A stretch of DNA of 64,000 bases, from the NCBI GenBank assembly GCA_017305665.1, contig JAFKKH010000032.1, positions 1 to 64,000 on the forward strand. The letters are read 5' to 3'. The position numbers and the translations under genes are program-made. The notes under the pieces were generated by a model. The model was not told where the DNA came from, made no database searches, and was given only the letters and a program-made list of their open reading frames with translations. Every line of letters starts with the position of its first letter. The first letter of the stretch is position 1. Origin of the DNA: Hyphomicrobiales bacterium (GTDB taxonomy: Bacteria > Pseudomonadota > Alphaproteobacteria > Rhizobiales > Xanthobacteraceae). Shown here in pieces: positions 1 through 8,781 of the stretch.

Positions 1-15
1 TCATCCGTCCCAGGC

Positions 16-714
16 TTAAATCGCAAGATACTTCTGCATGATCTCATCCTGCGAGATTTCATCGGGCAGTCCGCTGGCGACGATCCTGCCCTTCTCCAGA
101 ATGATGCAACGCTGAGCCATGCTCATCACCATAGGCACGTTCTGCTCAACGATGACGATCGTCATCCCCTCGCGTCGGTTGATTTCCGCCAAGGTCACAG
201 CAATCTGTTGAACCAACAGCGGCATGATGCCGTCTGACGGTTCGTCGAGCAGCATGATTTTCGGATCCGTCATCAGGCCACGACCGACAGCCAGCATCTG
301 TTGCTCGCCACCACTCATCGAGCCGCTGGCTTGATCAAGCCGCTCGGCGAGGCGAGGAAAATAGGATAACACCTCGTCAAGACGATTACGTGTGCCGCGC
401 CCCGATGCGATCCGACCCATCTCGAGACTTTCGCGCACCGTCATCTTGGGAAACATGCCGCGCCCCTGCACGATCGTGGTCAGGCCGGCGCGGGCACGGG
501 CATGGACAGGCCACGCCGTGACATCATCGCTTCCGACCCAAACAGACCCCTTGGTCACGGGAATGGTGCCGGAGATCGCGCGGATCAGCGTGGTCTTGCC
601 CATACCGTTGCGGCCAAGAACACCAAGAATTTCTCCGCTCTCAACGGAAAGAGACACGTCCCGCAGTACTTCGATGCCGTTGTAGCCGGCGTCCAATCCA
701 TCAACCCTGATCAT
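16..714 (-). CDS. Branched-chain amino acid/urea-type ABC transporter ATP-binding protein (LivF/UrtE-like)
   Basis: A 232-residue ATPase that would power uptake with the neighbouring permeases. Walker A is GRNGMGKTT near residue 35, the signature is SGGEQQ near 134, and Walker B is IMLLDEPSDG near 153, followed by the switch histidine region; length is normal for LivF. It is the last gene of a minus-strand operon and its start overlaps the stop of the LivG-like gene by four bases (711-714), suggesting translational coupling. LivF and UrtE are hard to separate by sequence alone. The upstream amidase and AmiC-like genes make short amides or urea-like compounds a better substrate guess than amino acids, but that is inference. 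Confidence 0.93.
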   Translation of the reverse strand: MIRVDGLDAGYNGIEVLRDVSLSVESGEILGVLGRNGMGKTTLIRAISGTIPVTKGSVWVGSDDVTAWPVHARARAGLTTIVQGRGMFPKMTVRESLEMGRIASGRGTRNRLDEVLSYFPRLAERLDQASGSMSGGEQQMLAVGRGLMTDPKIMLLDEPSDGIMPLLVQQIAVTLAEINRREGMTIVIVEQNVPMVMSMAQRCIILEKGRIVASGLPDEISQDEIMQKYLAI

Positions 715-1433
715 GCGTCGGTCCCGAGATAGACCGACCGGACTGTGGGGTTCGATGCCACTTCGTCGAACGATCCCTCCATGAGGATTTTTCCCAAGTG
801 CAGCACGGTGACCGGCGAGCGCAAATCGCGAATGAAGTGGATGTCGTGCTCGATGATGATGATAGTCAGGCCATGCTCTTCGGCAAGCCTGCGGACCAAC
901 CGCCCCGTAGCGGTGGTCTCCTCGTTCGTCATCCCCGCCGTCGGCTCGTCCAACAGCAGGAGACGCGATTCATTACCTAGCAGCAGCCCGATTTCGAGCC
1001 ATTGCCTCTGTCCGTGCGACAACTCCCGCGCCAGCATGGATCGCTGATCGTTCAGGCGCACAGCGTCGAGCACCGCATCCAGCTTCCGCCCGCGCGCGGT
1101 GTTGTCCGGCACGATACGTAGGATCGACAGCTCAATGTTTTCATACACCGTGAGATTGTCGAACACCGTCGGCGTCTGAAATTTACGGCCGATCCCGATC
1201 CTCGCCCGCTCGACGACGGAAAGCCCCGTGATATCACGGCCGTCGTAACTGATGCGGCCAGTGGTGGGGGCTTGATGTCCCGACAGCATGCTGAGAAAAG
1301 TGGTTTTACCGGCGCCATTCGGCCCGATCACGCATCTCACCGCGCCCACATCGATCTGGAAGTCGATGTTCGAATTGGCGGTTAGCCCGCGAAACCGTTT
1401 GGTCAGCCCTTCGGTTCTCAACAGCTCAGCCAT
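711..1433 (-). CDS. Branched-chain amino acid/urea-type ABC transporter ATP-binding protein (LivG/UrtD-like)
   Basis: The partner ATPase, 240 residues from the chosen start. It carries GPNGAGKTT (Walker A), LSHGQRQW (signature, with H for G) and LLLLDEPTAGM (Walker B), and the LivG-type insertion between Walker A and signature. The open frame continues upstream to 1523, but that part is arginine-rich and lies inside the permease gene; the ATG at 1433, eight bases before the end of the permease frame, begins the conserved domain. It overlaps the LivF-like gene by four bases. Expected to work as a heterodimer with that gene on the inner face of the membrane. Confidence 0.92.
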   Translation of the reverse strand: MAELLRTEGLTKRFRGLTANSNIDFQIDVGAVRCVIGPNGAGKTTFLSMLSGHQAPTTGRISYDGRDITGLSVVERARIGIGRKFQTPTVFDNLTVYENIELSILRIVPDNTARGRKLDAVLDAVRLNDQRSMLARELSHGQRQWLEIGLLLGNESRLLLLDEPTAGMTNEETTATGRLVRRLAEEHGLTIIIIEHDIHFIRDLRSPVTVLHLGKILMEGSFDEVASNPTVRSVYLGTDA

Positions 1434-2463
1434 TGGACGCCTCCCCGCGCGCTTCCGGGGTCGAGCCATTAACGGCTCTCCGCCGCCAAAAGCGATTTGC
1501 GACAGACGCGAATGCGCCCGCAAGACCGTCCCGCGAGAACATGATCACAAAGATGAAAATGAACCCCAGCACCAGCTGCCAGTATTGCGGAGAGATCGAA
1601 CTCAGATAGTTGGACAGCGCCGACACCACCACACCGCCCATTAGTGCACCGAGCAGCGACAGCCGACCTCCGATAGCAACCCAGACCACCACCTCGGTCG
1701 AGAAATTGACGCCGGCGAGCGATGGCGAGACGAACCCCGCGTGCGTTGCATAAAGGGAACCGGCAAAACCTGCCAAGGCACCCGAAAGTGAAAAAGCAAT
1801 CGTCTTGTAGAAGGAGACATTGTAGCCAAGCGCCGTCATCCGGTCTTCGTTTTCACGGATTCCGACAAGCACCTTGCCGAACGACGATCGCGTCAGTGCC
1901 AGCAGCCCAAAGTAGAGGAGCGGAACCACCACGAGAACCGCGTAGTAGCTGGCGAGATCGCCGGTAAGCGGCACTTCGCCAAGCGGACCGAGCGCGAGCG
2001 CCATCCGATCGACGAACAAACCGTTGTAGCCGCCGGTGATCTCGGACTGGCTAACGGCTAGTTGCTCTACGATGATCGACAAGGCCAGTGTGATCAGCAC
2101 GAAGTAAGTCGACTTCACACCGGCGCTGAACAGAAAATATCCGGCGATCGCGGCCAACAAGCCGCCGGCAACCGCGCCGCAAATGATGCCCGCATAACCG
2201 CCCCAGCCACCCAGTCCGGCCTGCATGGCGAGGCCCATGCCATAAGCGCCGATGGCAAAAAAGGCTGCCTGGCCGAAGCTGACAATGCTCGCCCAGCCCC
2301 ACAGCAGGCCGAGCGACATCGCCAGCACGCCAAACAGCAGATACTGCGGCAGAATATAGATCGGGTATCCGTCGATGATTGCGGGGACAAGCGCGAGCAA
2401 GGCAAACAGCGCTAGCGCCACAGCTTTCTCGCCGCGCAATCCCATGGCGAACAGAGCTTTCAC
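1426..2463 (-). CDS. Branched-chain amino acid/urea-type ABC transporter permease (LivM/UrtC-like)
   Basis: A 345-residue, strongly hydrophobic protein with about nine to ten membrane segments. The N-terminal half holds the LivM-type segment LLWGWASIVSFGQAAFFAIG, the usual signature of this permease family, and a charged loop with GIRENEDRMTALGYN, the coupling loop to the ATPase. It overlaps the LivG-like gene by eight bases and begins seven bases after the LivH-like permease, so the two permeases are co-translated. The last 25 residues are charged and cytoplasmic. Substrate cannot be read from the permease. Confidence 0.92.
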   Translation of the reverse strand: MKALFAMGLRGEKAVALALFALLALVPAIIDGYPIYILPQYLLFGVLAMSLGLLWGWASIVSFGQAAFFAIGAYGMGLAMQAGLGGWGGYAGIICGAVAGGLLAAIAGYFLFSAGVKSTYFVLITLALSIIVEQLAVSQSEITGGYNGLFVDRMALALGPLGEVPLTGDLASYYAVLVVVPLLYFGLLALTRSSFGKVLVGIRENEDRMTALGYNVSFYKTIAFSLSGALAGFAGSLYATHAGFVSPSLAGVNFSTEVVVWVAIGGRLSLLGALMGGVVVSALSNYLSSISPQYWQLVLGFIFIFVIMFSRDGLAGAFASVANRFWRRRAVNGSTPEARGEASNG

Positions 2464-2470
2464 GACTGCC

Positions 2471-3325
2471 TCACTTCTCGCCCAAAAGGCCTTGTGGACG
2501 GAACCGCAAAATCAATATCGCGATAAAGAACACCGCCACCTGGGCCACGACCTGTGAGGAGACGAGAGCGAGGATCGTTTCACTTCCTCCGATAAAGAAG
2601 CTCCCGAGCAACGTCCCGCCAAGAATCTGCCCGATGCCGCCGACGATGACAACGAAGAAGGAGCGGATGAGGAATACGTTGCCGATATAGGGATCGATGC
2701 TCAGCATCGGCGCAAGAAGCGCCCCGGCAAGCCCCGCCATGGCGCAGCCAAAGCCGAACACCATCTTGTAGGTCGCGGCGATATTCAGGCCCAGCAGGCC
2801 TGCCATCTCACGGTTCTGGATCAGTGCGCGGATCTTGATGCCGATCGAGGTCTTCAACAGCACGAAGGCTGTCGCCAGCAGCAGCACGATCGTCACGCAC
2901 GCGACAAACGTCTTGTAAGCCGGAAAATCATAGAAACTCGTATGGATTGCTGAGGGAAATGGGCTCGGCACGTTCCTGAACGACGTCCCGAACACGATCT
3001 TGATCACCTCCGTGGAAATCAAGAAAAAGCCCCATGTGAGCAGCAACGTGTCGAACGGTCGATGGTAGAAATGCCGGATGACCAGGTGTTCGAAGACGAC
3101 GCCGATCAATCCGACGCCAACCGCAGCGAAAAGAACGGCGGCGAAAAACGGCGCACCGCTCTCAACTGCGTACCACGAAAGGTACGCGCCCAGCGTCAGC
3201 ATGGCACCGTGGCCAAGGTTGATAACGCCAACAAGGCCGTAGATGATCGCTAACCCGAAGGCCGCAAGCGCAAGCGAAAAAGTAATAAGCGCGGCGTCAA
3301 TACCCACGCTTATGGCTATCTGCAT
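2471..3325 (-). CDS. Branched-chain amino acid/urea-type ABC transporter permease (LivH/UrtB-like)
   Basis: A 284-residue permease with about eight membrane segments. The segment YGLVGVINLGHGAMLTLGAY near residues 30-50 is the LivH family hallmark, and IQNREMAGLLGLN forms the ATPase coupling loop. The GIGQILGGTLLG segment near the C-terminus is also typical. Length matches LivH. It lies between the binding-protein gene and the LivM-like permease, so the order is binding protein, permease, permease, ATPase, ATPase, the same order as urtABCDE. Confidence 0.92.
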   Translation of the reverse strand: MQIAISVGIDAALITFSLALAAFGLAIIYGLVGVINLGHGAMLTLGAYLSWYAVESGAPFFAAVLFAAVGVGLIGVVFEHLVIRHFYHRPFDTLLLTWGFFLISTEVIKIVFGTSFRNVPSPFPSAIHTSFYDFPAYKTFVACVTIVLLLATAFVLLKTSIGIKIRALIQNREMAGLLGLNIAATYKMVFGFGCAMAGLAGALLAPMLSIDPYIGNVFLIRSFFVVIVGGIGQILGGTLLGSFFIGGSETILALVSSQVVAQVAVFFIAILILRFRPQGLLGEK

Positions 3326-3381
3326 AAGGTTGCTCTCGCTCAGGGGGAAGGTGGTCCGCGCCTTGACGCGGACCGTATCAC

Positions 3382-4653
3382 TTACAAAGGAAGATTACAG
3401 CGGGCGTCGAGGGGAATGGCGCGATCCAGCGACTGAACCTTCTCAAACATGTCGTTCACTCCGGTCCAGTTGTCGCGCACTTTCATCAAGTACGACGGGA
3501 CGATCGCCTGATTGTCCAGTTCGCGCATCGTGATCGTACCCTGCGGTGCCTTGTCGAAGGTCAAGCCCTTCAGATTGGTACGCAATGATTTGGTGCTCAC
3601 GTCGCCCGCCTTGGCGATTGCCATTGCCGCCATGTGGGCGGCATTGTACATCCCGACGCCAACAGTATTCATCAGCGCATCCTGGCCAAACTTCGCCTTG
3701 AACTTCTGGAGGAATGACTTGTTGTTGGGTGTGTCGATCGACATGAAATAGTCGAAGCTGACATAGGCGTTGGCCGAAACCTTCGGCCCAAGACCCGAAG
3801 TGACGACCTCCTCGTCGTCCACGGTCCAGATCACGAAGTCTTTTTGCATCCCCGCCGCCGCGAACTGCTGGCGGAAGTTGACGGTATCGCTGCCGGTCAG
3901 CGAATGGAAAATAATATTCGCGCCGGAGCCGCGGATGTCGCGCAGCACCGATTCATATTGCGGCGTGTTGAACGGGATATAGACCTCGCCGACCACCTCA
4001 CCACCGAGCTCCTTGAGCTTCTGCTTGGTGACCTCGTTCGTGACACGCGGCCACGCATAGTCGGATCCGATCATGAATAGCTTCTTGCCGAATTTCTTGG
4101 TCATGTATTCCAAGTGCGGCCAGACCTGCTGGGTCGGCTCCGGGCCGAACATGAAAATGTTGGAGTTGCACACGCCCGGCGCGTACTTCTTCTCCTGTCC
4201 CTCATAAAAGGTCGGGTACAGCAGAATTTTATCCGCGGCCTTCACAACGGGACCCGCGGCGTTCCGTTCGGCGCTGGAGAAGGTTCCGGCAAGGAAGTCG
4301 ACGCGCTCCTGGCGAATGAGCCTATTAGCCTGCTCGACAACGATACGCGGCTCGGTTTTGGAATCGCCGATGACGAGTTCCATCTTACGGCCAAGAACGC
4401 CTCCCGCGGCGTTGATCTCGTCAACGGCGAGTTGGAAGCCGGAAAGGTGTGCCTTGCCGTACACAGTCCAAGCACCTGTCAGCGGGGAAATAATGCCGAC
4501 GCGGATCGGCGTCGCGGCGAACGCCGATCGAATGAACGCCGGCGACGCCAGCGCGGCAGCGCCCGCCCCTGCCACCTTCAGAAACGAACGTCGTGACGGA
4601 TAATTGCCGCCGGTCTTGTTATTGATGTTGTTCATGACTTGGTTCCCTGACAT
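3382..4653 (-). CDS. Tat-exported ABC substrate-binding protein (UrtA/AmiC-like, Peripla_BP_5)
   Basis: A 423-residue periplasmic receptor for the transporter downstream. The N-terminus holds a twin-arginine motif, SRRSFLKVAGAG, then a hydrophobic stretch and an AFAA-type cleavage site near residue 47, so it is probably exported folded by Tat. The mature part starts with IRVGIISPLTGAW, typical of type-I periplasmic binding folds, and FMIGSDYAWPRV and TVDDEEV are features of the UrtA/AmiC/FmdD branch that binds urea, formamide or short amides. It follows the amidase gene on the same strand with a 49-base gap. The exact ligand is not fixed by the sequence. Confidence 0.9.
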   Translation of the reverse strand: MSGNQVMNNINNKTGGNYPSRRSFLKVAGAGAAALASPAFIRSAFAATPIRVGIISPLTGAWTVYGKAHLSGFQLAVDEINAAGGVLGRKMELVIGDSKTEPRIVVEQANRLIRQERVDFLAGTFSSAERNAAGPVVKAADKILLYPTFYEGQEKKYAPGVCNSNIFMFGPEPTQQVWPHLEYMTKKFGKKLFMIGSDYAWPRVTNEVTKQKLKELGGEVVGEVYIPFNTPQYESVLRDIRGSGANIIFHSLTGSDTVNFRQQFAAAGMQKDFVIWTVDDEEVVTSGLGPKVSANAYVSFDYFMSIDTPNNKSFLQKFKAKFGQDALMNTVGVGMYNAAHMAAMAIAKAGDVSTKSLRTNLKGLTFDKAPQGTITMRELDNQAIVPSYLMKVRDNWTGVNDMFEKVQSLDRAIPLDARCNLPL

Positions 4654-4702
4654 GGAGGCGATGACGGGATATCCTGATCATCGCTGTTTATTATTTTGTA
4701 CT

Positions 4703-6226
4703 TCAATCAAGCACAGGCGCCCGCCGATGGCGGGTCGCCTGCTCGTAGGCGTATGCGTATGCGAGGAGATCAGCCTCACACCATAACCGCCCGACCACGA
4801 TCAGACAAAAGGGCGAACCGGATGCGTAGTACCCGGCAGGGACCGTCACGCCCGGCAGACCCGCGATGTTGATCTCGCAAACGGTCGTCTCACGGATTGG
4901 CTCCGATCCGAAGATGGGGGCCAGCTCGCTGCGCATCTGCGGAAAAATCAGCGCATCAAGCTTCTCGCGATCCATCACCTCGTTGAAGGTTTCGAGATAG
5001 GCTTCACGCGCGGCGACGAAATCGGGCAGACGCGGAGGCCGGGTCGGATCGGCGAGACACGCATTGAAGTCCGGCAGGTTCGGCATGTATTCCAGCACGC
5101 CGCCCTTGGCGAACGGGTTCTGCGCCTTGGTCGCTTCGGCGAGTTCGGGAAAGCTCTTGAGCGCGGCATCAGGTCCCAAACGACGCAGATACTGATCGAG
5201 GTCATAGGGAACCGATTCCATCCCACGCGCATCAAATTCCGCCAGCGGCGGAGTTGGCTGACGCAGAGCCGCGAAGCCGGAGTCCTTGAAGGGATCCTCC
5301 ACAAGGACGGCGCCGAGTTGCTTCAGTTCGCCCTGCGCACGGCGATAGAGTTGCGTGGCTTCATCGGAGAGCGGCAGGCTGCGCCAGCCGAGTCCGTAAA
5401 GCCCGATCCGCTTGCCGCTGAGCGCAGCCTTGCTCAATCGGGACGTATAGCCACCCTTCGGGCGATGACCGACGCTAGCGATCGTCTTCGGATCTTCCGC
5501 CGTATAGCCTGCCAGCACATCAAGCGCGAGCGCGACATCCCGCACGCAGTGAGCGATCGGCCCGACAACGTCGCGGTTGCTCGACAGCGGCACGACGCCC
5601 ACATTCGGCACCAGCGCGAAGGTTGGCTTGACGCTGGGGAGACCTTGAGCAGACGCCGGGTTTTGAATCGAACCGCCGGTCTCCTCGGCCAGACCCAGCA
5701 CAGCCAGGCTCGCGCCGACAGCGGTGGCGGTGCCGGCGCTGCTGCCACCGGGAAGAAGTTCGCGATTCACAGAGTTAAAGGTCGGACCGGCCCAGCTGTC
5801 GTTGGCGTGGCTGCCGGTGTGGCTGAGGCTCGGCACGTTGGTCTTGCCCAGAATCACCGCGCCTGCTGCCTTCATCCGCGCGACCACCGGCGAGTCGGTG
5901 GCCGGCATCAGGTCGATGCCACCGGTCTTCGAGTGAAGAAGCGTCCATCCCGCTGTGGTAGGAAATCCCACCATGTCCAGCGTTTCCTTGACAACAACCG
6001 GGACACCATCGAGTGGTCCGATCGCCTTGCCTGCGGCGTGGCGCTGATCGCTGGCGCGCGCATCGGCCAAGGCATCCGGATTGAGAAAGACAATTGAATT
6101 GTAGCGCGGATCAATCTGCTTGATCCGATCGAGAAACGCCTGCGTCAGCGCCTCCGATGTCACGGCGCCCTTTGCAATGGCGCCCTGAACCTGCTCGACG
6201 GTCAACTCGATAAGATCATTGGACAA
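4703..6226 (-). CDS. Amidase (amidase-signature family)
   Basis: An amide hydrolase of about 507 residues, cleaving a carboxamide to acid and ammonia in the cytoplasm. The Ser-cisSer-Lys triad is visible: lysine in VVVKETLD, serine in PGGSSAGTA and the nucleophile serine in GGSIQNPAS. I place the start at TTG 6226 because a strong ribosome site, GAGGGGAAG at 6232-6240, lies six bases upstream; the frame stays open to ATG 6283, but the extra 19 residues are not family-like. It sits between an AmiC-like protein and an amide-type ABC importer, which fits hydrolysis of the imported substrate. Related enzymes act on many amides, including glutamyl-tRNA, so the substrate is unproven. Confidence 0.88.
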   Translation of the reverse strand: MSNDLIELTVEQVQGAIAKGAVTSEALTQAFLDRIKQIDPRYNSIVFLNPDALADARASDQRHAAGKAIGPLDGVPVVVKETLDMVGFPTTAGWTLLHSKTGGIDLMPATDSPVVARMKAAGAVILGKTNVPSLSHTGSHANDSWAGPTFNSVNRELLPGGSSAGTATAVGASLAVLGLAEETGGSIQNPASAQGLPSVKPTFALVPNVGVVPLSSNRDVVGPIAHCVRDVALALDVLAGYTAEDPKTIASVGHRPKGGYTSRLSKAALSGKRIGLYGLGWRSLPLSDEATQLYRRAQGELKQLGAVLVEDPFKDSGFAALRQPTPPLAEFDARGMESVPYDLDQYLRRLGPDAALKSFPELAEATKAQNPFAKGGVLEYMPNLPDFNACLADPTRPPRLPDFVAAREAYLETFNEVMDREKLDALIFPQMRSELAPIFGSEPIRETTVCEINIAGLPGVTVPAGYYASGSPFCLIVVGRLWCEADLLAYAYAYEQATRHRRAPVLD

Positions 6227-6362
6227 TGATACTTCCCCTCGCCAAATAGCCAGGAGCGCTTGCCGCTCCCCGGGCCATGCCACGATGACGGCATCGAACT
6301 TACGCGCAGGCGTAAGTCAGGCCCGTCATCGCAAGCGCCAGCCACTCAATCTATTAGAAGCG

Positions 6363-6390
6363 GAAATATTTTCTTTTTCAAGTATATTTC
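6363..6390. promoter_or_regulatory. AT-rich inverted repeat upstream of the amidase
   Basis: GAAATAT at 6363-6369 and ATATTTC at 6384-6390 form seven-base arms 14 bases apart in the 173-base gap between the AmiC-like gene and the amidase. Arm spacing would suit a dimeric regulator, perhaps the divergent MarR protein. No clear terminator or promoter can be read beside it, so the role is a guess. Confidence 0.3.
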
Positions 6391-6399
6391 TTGATCGCG

Positions 6400-7581
6400 T
6401 CAAAACGTCCTGACCACGCGAAAATCTATGCCGTCGGCCTGTGACAGATAGATCGGCATATCGGCATGTCCCCGACTGAGGGTAACGGGGCCTCGCCCAC
6501 CGCGATAAACGATATGGTCTGCGACCGACAGCAGAGGCTTCGGCGCGAGCGAGCCCGCGCACCGCGCGGCCTCCTCCAGAAACATCAATCCTTCGTAGTT
6601 CGATTGACCCACCGAGCCGGCCGGCGCTGCGTTGCGGCCGAACGCAGCTTCATAGCGCGAAACGAAGGCCTCGGTTTCCGACGAACGCACGCAATTGAAA
6701 TAACCCGACGCACAAAACAGATTCTCCGTGCTGTCCGGACCGATCCCCAGCAACACCGTCTCGTCGAAGGCGCTTGCCAACCGCAACATCTTCGGCGCCA
6801 GGCCCTGTTCGGCAAACGATCGATTGAACGTGATGCTGTCGGCGCCAATCAAGGAAACGAGAACCACATCGGGCGCCGCGGCACGAATGCGCGCCAGGTG
6901 CGATTCATAGTCGTCCTCCCCGACAGGGACGAACTCCTCACCTACCACCTGCCCTCCACTCTCGGCGATATATTGCTTCATCGCCTGATGTGAGAGCCAG
7001 GGCCACACATAGTCGGACCCTATCAGGTACCAACGCGACGCATTTTTTGCGTCAGCCAACCAATGGATGGCCGGCCGGGATTGATTGCGCGGCGTCTCGC
7101 CGATCGCGATCACACCTGGCGTACGCTCGCCGCCCTCGTAAACCGTGGTATAGATGTAAGGTATCCGCCCCGCGATGTGTTCGCGCAAGGTGACGCGAAC
7201 CGCGCTGGTGTGGGACCCGACGATGACATCCACCTCGTCAAATGAAATGACGTCTTTCACCCGGCGCGCGATGTCCTTCGCTGTTCCGCTCGCGTCGAGA
7301 AAAAGCACTTCGACCTCGCGGCCGAGAACGCCGCCGCGCGCGTTGATCTCGCATGCCGCAAGCAACGTGCTGTTCATGGCCGACGGAGCCCATATGCCGG
7401 GCGAGCCGGAAAGTGCGACAAAGTTCACGACTCGCAACTTGTTACGGTTGCCGCTGCGTTTTGGCCGATTGCCCGCTTCGGTGCCAAACGTTGAGACCGA
7501 CATTGGAGGAGCAAAGCCGTTCAAGGACTGCCACGGCATCGGCAGCAATGCGGCAGGCATGCATTCAACCATCGAGGACAA
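6400..7581 (-). CDS. AmiC-like amide-sensing/binding protein without signal peptide
   Basis: A 393-residue protein with the same type-I binding fold as the receptor at 3382-4653 (shared WYLIGSDYVWPW and INARGGVLGREVEV segments) but without an export signal, so it probably stays in the cytoplasm. In Pseudomonas, cytosolic AmiC binds amides and holds the antiterminator AmiR inactive; no AmiR-like gene is visible here. The first codon appears to be TTG 7581 after GGGGAAGAG; ATG 7572 is an alternative, and the first 45 residues look non-conserved. It heads the minus-strand amidase operon and faces the MarR gene. It could also be a binding protein that lost its signal. Confidence 0.8.
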   Translation of the reverse strand: MSSMVECMPAALLPMPWQSLNGFAPPMSVSTFGTEAGNRPKRSGNRNKLRVVNFVALSGSPGIWAPSAMNSTLLAACEINARGGVLGREVEVLFLDASGTAKDIARRVKDVISFDEVDVIVGSHTSAVRVTLREHIAGRIPYIYTTVYEGGERTPGVIAIGETPRNQSRPAIHWLADAKNASRWYLIGSDYVWPWLSHQAMKQYIAESGGQVVGEEFVPVGEDDYESHLARIRAAAPDVVLVSLIGADSITFNRSFAEQGLAPKMLRLASAFDETVLLGIGPDSTENLFCASGYFNCVRSSETEAFVSRYEAAFGRNAAPAGSVGQSNYEGLMFLEEAARCAGSLAPKPLLSVADHIVYRGGRGPVTLSRGHADMPIYLSQADGIDFRVVRTF

Positions 7582-7645
7582 TTCTCTTCCCCATCGTTTT
7601 CTGGTTCAGCGCCGCTCCGGCCGCCGCCGATCTGTCTCAAGTCAG

Positions 7646-7664
7646 ATATTTTAGGACAAAATAT
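7646..7664. promoter_or_regulatory. Palindromic operator between AmiC-like and MarR genes
   Basis: ATATTTT-aggac-AAAATAT is a perfect seven-base inverted repeat with a five-base centre in the AT-rich 160-base gap between the divergent genes. Size and position fit a MarR-dimer operator that would serve both promoters. Binding is inferred. Confidence 0.5.
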
Positions 7665-7741
7665 TGAATTTTCAACTTTTCACATGCATCATACATACGA
7701 GAGCGATACTCCGACTCCGTCTGGAATCTTGAGACCCCGCC

Positions 7742-8191
7742 GTGGCCAAATCAGACCCAAGCGACCTGCCCATTACCGAGCAACTCGCCTATCTTCTTGC
7801 GCGAGCAAATCGCGAGATTTCGCGTCAATTGGATGAACGCCTGCAGCAGGAAGGCGTCCCTGTCGAGCAATGGCGGATCTTGACGATCCTCTCGAATGGC
7901 AAGGGTCGCTCAATGGGAGAGCTCGCCGAAACCGTTCTTCTAAACCATCCAACCCTGACAAAAATCATAGACCGGATGGTTTCCAACGCACTGGTCTATC
8001 GCGCGCATGATCCGAAAGACCGGCGCAAGGTTTTGCTGTTTTTGTCCGATCGGGGAAAAACCTTGGCCAAACGGCTGAAGCCGTTGGCGCAAAGCCACGA
8101 GGCGCGGATCATTCAAAGCTACGGTTACAAATCCACCAGCGAGCTGAAACGCCTCCTGGGCTCTCTTATAGAGAGAGCAACCTCGACATAA
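7742..8191 (+). CDS. MarR family transcriptional regulator
   Basis: A 149-residue winged-helix repressor. Residues 30-100 carry the MarR layout: LDERLQQEGVPVEQWRILTIL, MGELAETVLLNHPTLTKIIDRM (recognition helix), and the wing HDPKDRRKVLLFLSDRG. The start is GTG 7742. It is divergent from the amidase operon and a seven-base inverted repeat lies between them, so it probably controls that operon and itself, perhaps in response to an imported amide or acid. The last codons contain a GCTCTCT/AGAGAGC repeat (8160-8178) that could also form an RNA hairpin. Confidence 0.9.
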   Translation: MAKSDPSDLPITEQLAYLLARANREISRQLDERLQQEGVPVEQWRILTILSNGKGRSMGELAETVLLNHPTLTKIIDRMVSNALVYRAHDPKDRRKVLLFLSDRGKTLAKRLKPLAQSHEARIIQSYGYKSTSELKRLLGSLIERATST

Positions 8192-8245
8192 GCTCTCAAG
8201 GACCACGACAATCGAGGTTGCGACGGAGAGCGGAATAGCGACTCG

Positions 8246-8310
8246 ATGCAACGCCCCTTCGCAACGAGGCGGTTGGCGAGTTTTGTGATCGCGCCCTTGG
8301 TCATGCCCAA
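8246..8310 (-). pseudogene. Remnant of a MarR-type winged-helix domain
   Basis: Read on the minus strand, about 21 codons spell KLGMTKGAITKLANRLVAKG, the recognition-helix segment typical of MarR regulators. The frame is closed by a stop a few codons upstream and loses similarity right after this piece. It is too short to function and is probably what is left of a deleted regulator gene; it is not the nearby intact MarR gene, which lies on the other strand. Confidence 0.45.
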
Positions 8311-8491
8311 TTTTCGTCGCCCATTTTACGAGAACCGCTGCGGTTGCCGTCCAACGCAACCGATCGCCACCGCCGGTCGTAGAATCCGTCGGGCAAATAC
8401 GGAGCGACCATTCTCAGCGCTCGGTACCCGTTCTGTTCCGTTGCTCAGAATTTTGGTCTGAAATCACATCGTATGCACGGCGATATGTGTG

Positions 8492-8540
8492 TGGCGCGCC
8501 ATTCAGAATAAAAGTGCGAACTCGTATGTCATTGAAGTTA
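8492..8540. repeat. Dispersed repeat copy A
   Basis: The first 22 bases (tggcgcgccattcagaataa plus aa) are identical to 27519-27540, and the following 25-30 bases, ending attgaagtt, are alike with small gaps. Both copies lie in gene-poor, decayed stretches. It could be the end of a lost insertion sequence or a chromosomal repeat family. Confidence 0.6.
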
Positions 8541-8781
8541 TTCTATAAATCAGCACAGCGTTGGCTTGGCTCCGAGAGAATGACGAAGAGAGTGGGATTC
8601 CTATCCGAAGGCTGCATTCCATCCGAAATACCAGCAAAACATAGCATTCACGAAAAGACCGGCAAAGGATTGCGACCACCGATGTGTACCACCGAATCGC
8701 GCCGGCAGGCGGTCGATTTCGACTGATTTCGTGGAGTCTCACGACAGCTTAATCTGGCGGTTATTAAACACCTTCCAGCAT

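Larger units (their letters stand above)
8192..8781. other. Gene-poor interval (590 bp)
   Basis: I see no intact gene between the MarR regulator and the SDR gene. Open frames here are short and unlike known families, apart from a MarR-like recognition-helix remnant on the minus strand (8246-8310) and a dispersed repeat (8492-8540), both listed separately. It looks like decayed DNA. Confidence 0.6.

Noticed and set aside
8160-8178. GCTCTCT-tatag-AGAGAGC as terminator of the MarR gene
   Set aside because: It lies within the last codons and has no T-tract; coding constraint explains it as well.
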